Positions 54,691 to 64,000 of a stretch of DNA of 64,000 bases are shown here, one piece after another. The stretch covers positions 1 through 64,000 of the forward strand of contig NZ_JAHWXY010000013.1 of assembly GCF_024281235.1 (NCBI RefSeq), in the 5' to 3' direction. A program made the position numbers and the translations under genes. Below the pieces are notes generated by a model. The model saw only the letters and a list, made by a program, of their open reading frames with translations. It was not told where the DNA came from and searched no databases. The DNA comes from Shinella daejeonensis (GTDB lineage: Bacteria; Pseudomonadota; Alphaproteobacteria; Rhizobiales; Rhizobiaceae). Each line of letters begins with the position of its first letter. Within the stretch, counting starts at the first letter, position 1.

Positions 54691-55035
54691 ATGATCAAGA
54701 AAATCGTCAATGTTCTCGTGCTGATCCCGATCGCCGTCGTGCTGATCGTGCTTTCGGTCGCCAACAGGCAGTCCGTGACGCTGGCCTTCAACCCGTTCCG
54801 CCCGGAAGACAGCGTGCTTTCCTTCAGCGCGCCCTTCTTCGTCTTTCTTTTCCTGGCGGTCATCCTCGGCATGGTGATCGGCTCGTTCGCCACCTGGTTC
54901 ACCCAGGGAAAATACCGCAAGCGCGCCCGCACGGAGGCGGGCGAGGCGGTGAAATGGCATGCGGAAGCCGAAAAGCAGAAGTCGCGCGTCGAGGCCATCG
55001 CATCGCAGGCGGTGGTGCCCGTTTCGGGAAAATGA
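54691..55035 (+). CDS. LapA-domain membrane protein
   Basis: A 114-residue protein. Two hydrophobic helices (LVLIPIAVVLIVLSVANRQSV, FFVFLFLAVILGMVIGSFATW) are followed by a charged coiled tail (YRKRARTEAGEAVKWHAEAEKQ). This is the LapA (lipopolysaccharide assembly protein A) domain layout. It follows ihfB by 52 bases; its role with LPS is inferred from the family and the nearby lpt cluster. Confidence 0.85.
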   Translation: MIKKIVNVLVLIPIAVVLIVLSVANRQSVTLAFNPFRPEDSVLSFSAPFFVFLFLAVILGMVIGSFATWFTQGKYRKRARTEAGEAVKWHAEAEKQKSRVEAIASQAVVPVSGK

Positions 55036-55042
55036 AGCGGTC

Positions 55043-55495
55043 TCAGGCGCTCTCGCCGCCGTTCAGCCGCGCGCCGAGATCGGAAAAGAACTGGCCGGCG
55101 AGCTTTTTCGAGGTGGAATCGATAAGGCGTGAGCCGAGCTGGGCGATCTTGCCGCCGACCTGGGCCTGCACGTCGTAGGAAAGGATGGTCTCGTCGCCGT
55201 CCTCCGTCAGGCGGACGGCCGCGCCGCCCTTGGCGAAGCCGGCGATACCGCCCTTGCCCTCCCCGGAAATCGTGTAGCTTTCCGGAGGATTGAGGTCGGA
55301 CAGCGTCACCGCGCCGTTGAATGTGGCCGAGACCGGGCCGATCTTGACCCTGACCGTCGCCTCCAGTTCCGTCGGCGATTTTTTCGTCAACGATTGACAG
55401 CCCGGAATACAGTCCTTCAGAACGTCCGGATCGTTGAGCGCCGCCCAGACGGCCTCCCGCGGCGCTGCGATGCGTTCCTCGCCCGACATGTCCAT
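55043..55495 (-). CDS. CoxG-like SRPBCC protein
   Basis: A 150-residue SRPBCC-fold protein starting MDMSGEERIAAPREAVWAALN. VQAQVGGKIAQLGSRLIDSTSKKLAGQFF is the characteristic CoxG helix. CoxG proteins assist membrane anchoring of CO dehydrogenase-type molybdenum enzymes. No coxMSL-type genes lie nearby, so this is an orphan with unknown partner. Convergent with lapA. Confidence 0.85.
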   Translation of the reverse strand: MDMSGEERIAAPREAVWAALNDPDVLKDCIPGCQSLTKKSPTELEATVRVKIGPVSATFNGAVTLSDLNPPESYTISGEGKGGIAGFAKGGAAVRLTEDGDETILSYDVQAQVGGKIAQLGSRLIDSTSKKLAGQFFSDLGARLNGGESA

Positions 55496-55632
55496 GCTGA
55501 AGCCCTCCCATGGCCTTTCCTGATTTATCGCAGAACGGAAAGCGCTTTGCCAAGAGGGGGAGGGATGGTATTGGGACCGCTTTCCGCCGGATGCGCCGGT
55601 CTGGAAGCCAACGCACGACGGACGACAGAACC

Positions 55633-56676
55633 GTGAAGGACAGAAGCCGCCGGCCGCAGGCCGGCTCCGCAGCCGCCGCAAGGCCCGACCGCGCCCTGAA
55701 GACGCCGCGTGCCGCATCCGCGCCGCCGCTGCCGGCCCGGTCGCTGATGCGCCGCGAGGGCGAGAAGCCGGCCGAGCGCGTTCCGGTCATCCTGGAGACG
55801 GCCGGATCGGACCATTACCGGCTGATCGACAGCGGCATGGGCGAGAAGCTGGAGCAATACGGCCCCTATCGTATCGTGCGGCCCGAGGCCCAGGCACTAT
55901 GGCCGCGCGGCCTGCCGGATGCGGTCTGGGACAAGGCGGATGCGCTCTTCACCGGTGATACGGACGAGGACGGCATGGGACGCTGGAAGTTTCCCCATGC
56001 GGCACTCGGCGAGACCTGGCCGATGCAACTGCTCGGCGTCGATTTCCATGGCCGTTTCACCGCCTTTCGCCATGTCGGCGTCTTTCCCGAGCAACTTGCC
56101 CACTGGCGCTGGATGCAGGAGCGCATCGAGGCAGCCGGCCGTCCCGTCCGGGTGCTGAACCTCTTCGGCTATACCGGCGTCGCCTCGCTCGTGGCCGCCC
56201 GCGCAGGCGCGGAGGTGACCCATGTCGACGCCTCGAAGAAGGCCATCGGATGGGCGCGGGAAAACCAGGCGCTCGGCCGCATGGAGAAACTGCCCATCCG
56301 CTGGATATGCGAGGATGCGATGAAGTTCATCCAGCGGGAGGAGCGCCGCGGCAGTCGTTACGACATCATCCTGACGGATCCGCCGAAATTCGGACGCGGG
56401 CCGAACGGCGAAGTCTGGCAGCTTTTCGATCATCTGCCGCTGATGCTCGATATCTGCCGCGAGATCCTGTCGCCGAAGGCGATCGGTCTGGTGCTGACCG
56501 CCTATTCGATCCGGGCGAGCTTTTATTCCATCCATGAGTTGATGCGCGAGACCATGCGCGGCCTCGGCGGCACGGTGGAATCGGGCGAACTCGTCATTCG
56601 CGAGAGCGGCAGCGGCGGCAAGACGGCCGGCCGGGCGCTTTCCACGTCCCTTTTCAGCCGTTGGATCCGCGCATGA
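55633..56676 (+). CDS. RlmI-like class I SAM-dependent RNA methyltransferase
   Basis: A protein of up to 347 residues. The SAM motif is RVLNLFGYTGVASLVAARAGAEVTHVDASKKAIGWA, with the catalytic-type ILTDPPKFGRGPNGEVWQ. The first ~38 residues from GTG 55633 are basic and low-complexity (SRRPQAGSAAAARPDRALK). ATG 55747 (MRREGEKPAERVP) is an alternative start with better conservation. It overlaps the TrmH gene by 4 bases. Likely modifies 23S rRNA cytosine; exact site unknown. Confidence 0.82.
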   Translation: MKDRSRRPQAGSAAAARPDRALKTPRAASAPPLPARSLMRREGEKPAERVPVILETAGSDHYRLIDSGMGEKLEQYGPYRIVRPEAQALWPRGLPDAVWDKADALFTGDTDEDGMGRWKFPHAALGETWPMQLLGVDFHGRFTAFRHVGVFPEQLAHWRWMQERIEAAGRPVRVLNLFGYTGVASLVAARAGAEVTHVDASKKAIGWARENQALGRMEKLPIRWICEDAMKFIQREERRGSRYDIILTDPPKFGRGPNGEVWQLFDHLPLMLDICREILSPKAIGLVLTAYSIRASFYSIHELMRETMRGLGGTVESGELVIRESGSGGKTAGRALSTSLFSRWIRA

Positions 56677-57527
56677 GCCACGAACATCACGCAACGCGCC
56701 GGGTCGGGCAGGTCAAGGAAGTCACCAGCCTCTCCAATCCGATCGTCAAGGACATCAAGGCGCTGTCTTCAAAGAAGATGCGCGACGAGACGAGGAGCTT
56801 CATGGCGGAAGGCCTGAAGCTGGTCATCGACGCCCTGGAGCTCGGCTGGACGATCAGGACGCTGGTCTACGCCAAGAACGTCAAGGACAAGCCGCAGGTC
56901 GTGCAGGCCGCGACCAGGGCCTTCGCGCGCGGCGGTCTGGTGCTGGAGGTGAGCGAGAAGGTGCTTTCCTCCATCACCCGCCGGGACAATCCGCAAATGG
57001 TCGTCGGCATCTTCGAACAGCGCTTTACGGCGCTGAAGGATGTGCGGCCGGGGGCCGACGAGACCTGGGTGGCGCTCGACCGGGTGCGTGATCCGGGCAA
57101 CCTCGGCACGGTCATCCGTTCGGTGGATGCGGCCGGGGCAAGCGGCGTCATCCTCATCGGCGACAGCACCGATCCGTTCTCGCTGGAAACGGTGCGCGCC
57201 ACCATGGGTTCGATCTTCGCCGTGCCGCTCGTCAGGACGAGCGTGGCGGAGTTCCTCGCCTGGAAAAAGACCGCCGGGGTCTCGGTCGTGGCGACCCATC
57301 TCGCCGGCGCGGTCGATTACCGGAAGATCGGCTATCGCGACAAGCCGGTCGTGCTTTTGATGGGCAACGAACAGTCGGGCCTGCCGGATGAACTGGCCGT
57401 GGCCGCCGATGCGCTTGCCCGTATTCCCCAGGCCGGCCGGGCGGATTCGCTGAACCTCGCCATCGCCACCGGCATCATGCTCTTCGAGGCGCGCCGCCAC
57501 CTGCTGACGCTGGACGAGCGTTCATGA
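56673..57527 (+). CDS. TrmH/SpoU-family RNA methyltransferase
   Basis: A 284-residue SPOUT enzyme. An N-terminal substrate-binding domain ([35 protein letters not shown]) precedes the trefoil-knot domain with [34 protein letters not shown] and [18 protein letters not shown]. These are the three SpoU motifs for 2'-O-methylation of tRNA or rRNA. It starts inside the previous gene's stop (ATGA) and overlaps lspA by 4 bases, giving a tightly coupled trio. Confidence 0.9.
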   Translation: MSHEHHATRRVGQVKEVTSLSNPIVKDIKALSSKKMRDETRSFMAEGLKLVIDALELGWTIRTLVYAKNVKDKPQVVQAATRAFARGGLVLEVSEKVLSSITRRDNPQMVVGIFEQRFTALKDVRPGADETWVALDRVRDPGNLGTVIRSVDAAGASGVILIGDSTDPFSLETVRATMGSIFAVPLVRTSVAEFLAWKKTAGVSVVATHLAGAVDYRKIGYRDKPVVLLMGNEQSGLPDELAVAADALARIPQAGRADSLNLAIATGIMLFEARRHLLTLDERS

Positions 57528-58015
57528 ACGACCGCATTCCCCTGATGTCCCGGCCTCTGCCGGTTGTCGCGGCGATCCTTCTCGCCGTTCTTCTCGACCA
57601 GGCGGTGAAATTCGCCGTGGAGGCCTGGCTTCCGTTCCAGCAGATGGTGGAGGTCGTGCCGATGCTCGCACTCTACCGCACCCATAATTACGGCGTCGCC
57701 TTCTCCATGCTTTCCGGCATGGAGGGATGGGTCATCGTCACGCTGCGGCTTTGCGTCGTGGCCTTTGTCGTCTGGCTGTGGCGGCAGACGCCGCGCGCGC
57801 GCGGCATCGCCCATGCCGGCTATGCATTCATCATCGCCGGGGCCTTCGGCAATCTCATCGACCGGGCGCTGTTCGGCTATGTCATCGACTATGTGCTCTT
57901 TCACACGCAAAACTGGTCTTTCGCGGTTTTCAATCTCGCCGACAGTTTCATCACCATCGGCGCCGGCCTTGTGATCCTCGACGAGGCGCTTCATGTGCTG
58001 CGTCGCGATCGTTAG
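57524..58015 (+). CDS. lspA: Lipoprotein signal peptidase II
   Basis: A 163-residue inner-membrane aspartic peptidase that removes prolipoprotein signals after lipidation. Four hydrophobic segments are visible. The catalytic Asp pair is in [19 protein letters not shown] and [25 protein letters not shown] is the conserved NxGxAFS motif. It overlaps the TrmH gene by 4 bases. Confidence 0.96.
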   Translation: MNDRIPLMSRPLPVVAAILLAVLLDQAVKFAVEAWLPFQQMVEVVPMLALYRTHNYGVAFSMLSGMEGWVIVTLRLCVVAFVVWLWRQTPRARGIAHAGYAFIIAGAFGNLIDRALFGYVIDYVLFHTQNWSFAVFNLADSFITIGAGLVILDEALHVLRRDR

Positions 58016-58070
58016 GATTTTAGGGAATCGTTGAAGCCGTTTTGAACGCTCCGCGTGCTATGCAGGGGGC

Positions 58071-60323
58071 ATGAGCGAACCCCTCAAGTTGCAGAACCGG
58101 CTGAAAACCGTCTACGCCGAACCGGTAAAGGCGGAAGCGTTGCCTCCGGAAACCTCCGGTGCCGGCGGCGATGCCGGTAGGCGGCGCTTGCGGGCCGTTG
58201 CGGTAGGACAGGCGGCGGTGCCGCCTCTTGTCGCCGCCACGGGGCTTGCGGTGGCGGGCCTTGCGTTCTTTGCGGCCGACGGAGCGACAGGCGTGTTGCT
58301 TGCTTTCCTGGGGCTGGGCCTCGCCGGTGCGGCCGGCTGGATGGGGCTGCGGCGGGCGGCGACCGCGCAAGGTGGCGGCGAAGTCGACCATGACCGCTCC
58401 TGGGAGCACAGCGAAACCACCGAGATCCTCTCGGCGATCCATGACGTGCTCGGCGATATCGTCGTCATGCGCACCCTGGATGGCCGTATCCTGCGCTCCA
58501 ATCCGGTCCTGCCGTCGCTGACGGGCACGGCGGACGTCAGGGGCCGCACCTGCGCGGAACTCGGCCTCGTCTTCCGCTCGCAATCCACCGCGCATCGCTA
58601 CGATGTCGATGTGGCAGGCCCCGAAGGTCTCCGGATCTATTCCTGGCATGACGTGACGGTGCGCGATCCCGCTTCCGGCGATCTCGTCGTCCATTCGATT
58701 GCCCGCGACGTCACGGAGGAACGCCTTGCCGAGCGCGGGCGCGAATCCGCCCGCCGGAAGGCCGAGGAAGCCAGTGCCGCCAAATCGCGGCTGCTCGCCA
58801 CCGTCAGCCATGAGATCCGCACGCCGCTCTCCGGTATGCTCGGCATGTCGCATCTCATCAGCCAGACGCGGCTGACGGCTGAACAGAAGAACTATCTCGC
58901 CGGGCTGCGCCAGTCCGGTCATGCGCTCGTCCAGCTCGTCGACGATCTGCTGGATTTCTCCGCGCTGGAGGCGGGGCGCTTCCAGCTTCGTCCGGTGGAG
59001 GATTCGGTGCGTCCGCTGCTCGAAAGCGTGGTTGAGATGCTCTCGCCCCGGGCGCATGAGAAAGGCATAGAGATCGGCTCCTTCGTCGCGCCGGAGGTGC
59101 CGGGGCTGATGACGTTCGATGCGCCGCGCCTGCGGCAGGTGCTCTACAATGTCGTCGGTAACGCGGTGAAATTCACCCATGAGGGCGGCGTCTCGCTTTC
59201 CACCTGCCTGGAGGGCGATCTGCTTGTCGTGCGTGTCACGGATACGGGACCGGGCATGACGCGACAGGAGCAGGCAAATATCTTCCGGGAATTCGAGCAG
59301 GCCGGCAGCGCCGCGCAGCGCAGCGGCGGAACCGGGCTCGGTCTCGCCATTTCGGCGCGCATCCTGAGCGAGGCCGGTGGTGGACTGGCGCTCGAAAGCG
59401 AGCCCGGCCGGGGCAGCACCTTCGTCATCCGCATGCCCGTCGCACAGGCGGCGACCCGGGTCCCCCGCCGCAACATCCTTGCCGCAAGCCGGGTGTTCCT
59501 GCTCGCCCCCGAAGGCCCTGCTTCGGCGGCGCTGGTCGCCACAATCGAGGCCCTGGGCGGCGTTTGCCGCCATGCCGACGGCGTGGAGACCGCCCTTGCC
59601 ATCCTCGCCGGGCAGAAGGAGCCGTTGACCGACATCGTCATCGATAACCGCCTTGCCGGTGTCTATCGCCGCAGTCTTAGCGATCTGCCGGTGATCCGCG
59701 ACGGTGAAGCCAGGCGGGTCTATCTCGTCAATCCGGAACAGCGCGGCGGCCGGGCCATCGGCAAGGGTGAGGGCTACGACGCCTGGCTGATCCGGCCGTT
59801 CCGGGAGCGCTCGCTCGTCGATGTGCTGCGCGGGCGCATGAAGGGCGTGGAGCTGCGCGACGCCATCAACGACAATCGGCCGATCCTGAAGGATCTGCCG
59901 CCGGAAGCCCCCGAGATGCAGGAAACCGCGTTCCCCGCCGCTGCCGGTCACCGCATCCTGCTGGCGGAAGACGATCCGGTGAACGCGATGCTGGTGCGGG
60001 CCGGCCTCGAGCGGGCCGGCCATCAGGTGCGCCATGTCGGGGATTTCGCGGCGCTCGAATCGGCGCTCCTCGAAGGTCCGCTTCCCGATCTTCTGGTCAC
60101 CGATCTCGGCATGCCCGGTGGCGATGCCGAAACGGTGGTGCGCATCGCCGCAGGCCATGCCGGTGCCGCGCGCCTTCCGGTGATCGTGCTGACGGCGGAC
60201 AACCGGGAAGAGCTGCGCGACGCGCTGCTTTCCAGCGGAGTGGGCGCTGTCGTAGCCAAGCCTGCGGAGCCTCAGGCCCTGCTTGCGGAGATCGCGCGGC
60301 TTGCCCGCGGCACCCCGTCCTGA
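58071..60323 (+). CDS. Membrane hybrid sensor histidine kinase with two receiver-like domains
   Basis: A 750-residue protein. Two hydrophobic segments at about 45-95 (VPPLVAATGLAVAGLAFFA, GVLLAFLGLGLAGAAGWMGL) lead into a PAS-like domain (VLGDIVVMRTLDGRILRSN). The HisKA box is TVSHEIRTPLSGMLGM, then N box VLYNVVGNAVKFTHEGG and G1/G2 TDTGPGMTRQ and GGTGLGLAIS. A first receiver-like segment lacks the acidic pair and has Arg in place of Lys (WLIRPFRE). The terminal receiver is complete: AEDDPVNAML, Asp in LLVTDLGMPG, Lys in VVAKPAE. Signal and output partner unknown. Confidence 0.92.
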   Translation: MSEPLKLQNRLKTVYAEPVKAEALPPETSGAGGDAGRRRLRAVAVGQAAVPPLVAATGLAVAGLAFFAADGATGVLLAFLGLGLAGAAGWMGLRRAATAQGGGEVDHDRSWEHSETTEILSAIHDVLGDIVVMRTLDGRILRSNPVLPSLTGTADVRGRTCAELGLVFRSQSTAHRYDVDVAGPEGLRIYSWHDVTVRDPASGDLVVHSIARDVTEERLAERGRESARRKAEEASAAKSRLLATVSHEIRTPLSGMLGMSHLISQTRLTAEQKNYLAGLRQSGHALVQLVDDLLDFSALEAGRFQLRPVEDSVRPLLESVVEMLSPRAHEKGIEIGSFVAPEVPGLMTFDAPRLRQVLYNVVGNAVKFTHEGGVSLSTCLEGDLLVVRVTDTGPGMTRQEQANIFREFEQAGSAAQRSGGTGLGLAISARILSEAGGGLALESEPGRGSTFVIRMPVAQAATRVPRRNILAASRVFLLAPEGPASAALVATIEALGGVCRHADGVETALAILAGQKEPLTDIVIDNRLAGVYRRSLSDLPVIRDGEARRVYLVNPEQRGGRAIGKGEGYDAWLIRPFRERSLVDVLRGRMKGVELRDAINDNRPILKDLPPEAPEMQETAFPAAAGHRILLAEDDPVNAMLVRAGLERAGHQVRHVGDFAALESALLEGPLPDLLVTDLGMPGGDAETVVRIAAGHAGAARLPVIVLTADNREELRDALLSSGVGAVVAKPAEPQALLAEIARLARGTPS

Positions 60324-60425
60324 AGATCATTTTCCAGCCGGCCTTTTCAAGCAGGCCCTGCGTCATTATCCTGTAGCAGAACGATGCTCTAAGGCGGCCT
60401 GTTCCAGCCAAACGGGATTTGCGAT

Positions 60426-61298
60426 ATGACGCTCGACCTTGCCTGCGCCGGCGCTCCGGCGAAAATCGCGGAAAAGGCCACCCCTGCGCGCGCGGTGACC
60501 GGCGTGCTCGGACGGATCGGCAGCCTGGAGACCCGGCTGGCCCGGACCGCGTCGGAGATCGACGCGGCGCAGGCGATCCGCTATCGCGTCTTCGCGGAGG
60601 AAATGGGTGCCAGACTGACGAACGAGGCGGCGGCGCGACGGCGCGACGTCGATTCCTGGGACGCGGTCTGCGACCACCTGCTGGTGCTCGATACGGCGAT
60701 CGACGGCGATGCGGAAGAGCAGATCGTCGGCACATACCGCCTGTTGCGCCAGGACGTCGCCAGCATTTCGGGCGGCTTCTATTCCCAGTCGGAATTCGAT
60801 GTCGATACGCTGATCGCCCGCCATCCCGGCAAGCGCTTCATGGAGCTTGGCCGCTCCTGCGTTCTGCCGGACTATCGCACCCGCCGCACGGTGGAACTGC
60901 TCTGGCAGGGCAATTGGGCCTACGCGCTGAAGCAGGGGGTCGACGTGATGTTCGGCTGCGCCTCCTTCCACGGCGTGATCCCGGAAGAACATGCATTGGC
61001 GCTTTCCTTCCTGCACCACAACGTGCGGGCAACGGACGACTGGAGCGTCCGCGCCCATCCCGATCAGTTCTCCAGCATGGACCTGATGCCCGCGGAAGGC
61101 GTCGATGCGCGCAAGGCGCTCGCCGCCATGCCGCCGCTCGTCAAGGGCTACCTGCGGCTCGGCGCAAGCGTCGGCACCGGTGCGGTCGTCGATCATGCCT
61201 TCCGCACGACGGATGTGCTGGTCGTGCTGCCGATCGGCCGGATTTCCGGACGCTACCTGAATTACTACGGCGCGGATGCTGGCCGTTTCGCGAGCTGA
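60426..61298 (+). CDS. olsB: Ornithine N-alpha-acyltransferase OlsB
   Basis: A 290-residue GNAT-fold acyltransferase. RYRVFAEEMGARLTNEAAARRRDVDSWD at about 52-79 is characteristic. Later segments are IVGTYRLLRQDVA, KRFMELGRSCVLPDYRT and FGCASFHGVIPEEHALALSFLHH. OlsB adds a 3-hydroxyacyl group to ornithine, the first step to phosphorus-free ornithine lipids that rhizobia make under phosphate limitation. olsA is not next to it. The match with rhizobial OlsB is good in length and motifs. Confidence 0.88.
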   Translation: MTLDLACAGAPAKIAEKATPARAVTGVLGRIGSLETRLARTASEIDAAQAIRYRVFAEEMGARLTNEAAARRRDVDSWDAVCDHLLVLDTAIDGDAEEQIVGTYRLLRQDVASISGGFYSQSEFDVDTLIARHPGKRFMELGRSCVLPDYRTRRTVELLWQGNWAYALKQGVDVMFGCASFHGVIPEEHALALSFLHHNVRATDDWSVRAHPDQFSSMDLMPAEGVDARKALAAMPPLVKGYLRLGASVGTGAVVDHAFRTTDVLVVLPIGRISGRYLNYYGADAGRFAS

Positions 61299-61320
61299 TC
61301 CCGGATCGCCCCAAGGTTTT

Positions 61321-61342
61321 ACCCGCTCCCCGGGGAGCGGGT
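61321..61342. terminator. Perfect palindrome between olsB and the malic enzyme
   Basis: A 22-bp perfect palindrome with arms ACCCGCTCCCC in the 63-bp gap between convergent genes. It has no T run on either strand, so it may act as a transcription barrier or 3' stabiliser for both. Confidence 0.55.
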
Positions 61343-61361
61343 GATCTGCCCGGATGCCGGT

Positions 61362-63647
<2,286 letters not shown>

Positions 63648-63762
63648 TGCCTCTCCCCTTCACGCTCCTGTGGGCGACGCGCCCGCAGTCTCCCTCTGCT
63701 GTTGTTTTCTATACCGATGCGCGGCTAGGGTGATACCTCTTTTTTGGAAGAACTGCCTCTCC

Positions 63763-64000
63763 GTGAACGATCCAATTGTGCGCCAGAACGATGTGTTGTC
63801 GACCGCCGAGCTTGCCAGCGAGCAAAGCCGGGCGGCCGCGACGCCGATGATCGAGCAATATATCGAGATCAAGGCCGCCAACCCGGACAGCATGCTCTTC
63901 TACCGCATGGGCGATTTCTACGAGCTGTTCTTCCAGGACGCCGTGGATGCCGCCCGCGCGCTCGGCATCACGCTGACGAAGCGGGGCCAGCATCTGGGCC
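63763..64000 (+). CDS. mutS: DNA mismatch repair protein MutS, N-terminal fragment
   Basis: The first 79 residues of MutS before the window ends. [38 protein letters not shown] contains the mismatch-recognition Phe-x-Glu (FYE). Start is taken at GTG 63763 ([12 protein letters not shown]), though an in-frame GTG at 63730 is also open. It is divergent from the malic enzyme across 115 bp. Confidence 0.95.
   Translation, partial: MNDPIVRQNDVLSTAELASEQSRAAATPMIEQYIEIKAANPDSMLFYRMGDFYELFFQDAVDAARALGITLTKRGQHLG

Overview
The window looks like the chromosome of a Rhizobiaceae-type alphaproteobacterium (Rhizobium/Sinorhizobium/Agrobacterium/Shinella group). Reasons: high GC; PmtA and OlsB membrane-lipid enzymes; the lptC-lptA-lptB-rpoN-hpf-ptsN cluster; the rpsT-dnaA and mutM/ubiE/ubiB/coaBC neighbourhoods; a fused malic enzyme next to mutS; and alphaproteobacterial regulatory motifs (a GTTC-N7-GTTC LexA box and clustered GANTC sites). 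From memory the gene order resembles the SMc011xx region of S. meliloti. The species cannot be fixed from sequence alone.

Layout. (1) 1-~3468: the end of an integrative and conjugative or genomic island: the trbG tail, trbI, a DUF2274 gene, an AlpA-like regulator and a P4-type tyrosine integrase. The island abuts the 3' end of guaA, and five TATACCGTCA-type repeats lie between int and guaA. (2) 3448-6155: guaA, an MTA/SAH nucleosidase and a thioesterase. (3) 6291-11429: an envelope iron-type operon of imelysin IrpA, a di-heme DUF1111 protein, a second imelysin and a Tat-exported DUF1513 protein, with an Irr-like operator and an internal GC hairpin. (4) 11626-21206: rsmB, rlpA-like, an SDR, queG, a FzlA-like GST, uppP, a 49-residue membrane peptide, a complex-I-associated SDR, pyrF, a phosphatase and pmtA. 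(5) 21466-34268: dnaN, rsmI-yraN, gshB, comM with a LexA box, cysK, dut, prfC and coaBC. (6) 34343-39963: a zinc-ribbon ion channel, ubiB, ubiE, mutM, an enoyl-CoA hydratase and rpsT. (7) 39964-42342: an 828-bp leader and dnaA.

(8) 42464-47932: GNAT, hemW, rdgB, VOC, rph, hrcA and grpE. (9) 48014-53157: the leftward lptC-lptA-lptB-rpoN-hpf-ptsN cluster, joining LPS transport to sigma-54, ribosome hibernation and PTS-Ntr. (10) 53372-58015: sppA, ihfB, lapA-like, an orphan CoxG-like gene, two RNA methyltransferase genes and lspA. (11) 58071-64000: a hybrid histidine kinase, olsB, the malic enzyme and the 5' end of mutS.

Most of the window is conserved housekeeping sequence. I did not find a clear new defence or biosynthetic system. 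The least explained items are the island/guaA junction with its repeat array, the iron-operon control elements, the zinc-ribbon ion channel, the dnaA leader (GANTC cluster plus a 16-bp palindrome), the 49-residue peptide and the structured rlpA upstream region. No rRNA, tRNA, CRISPR array or complete insertion sequence was seen.
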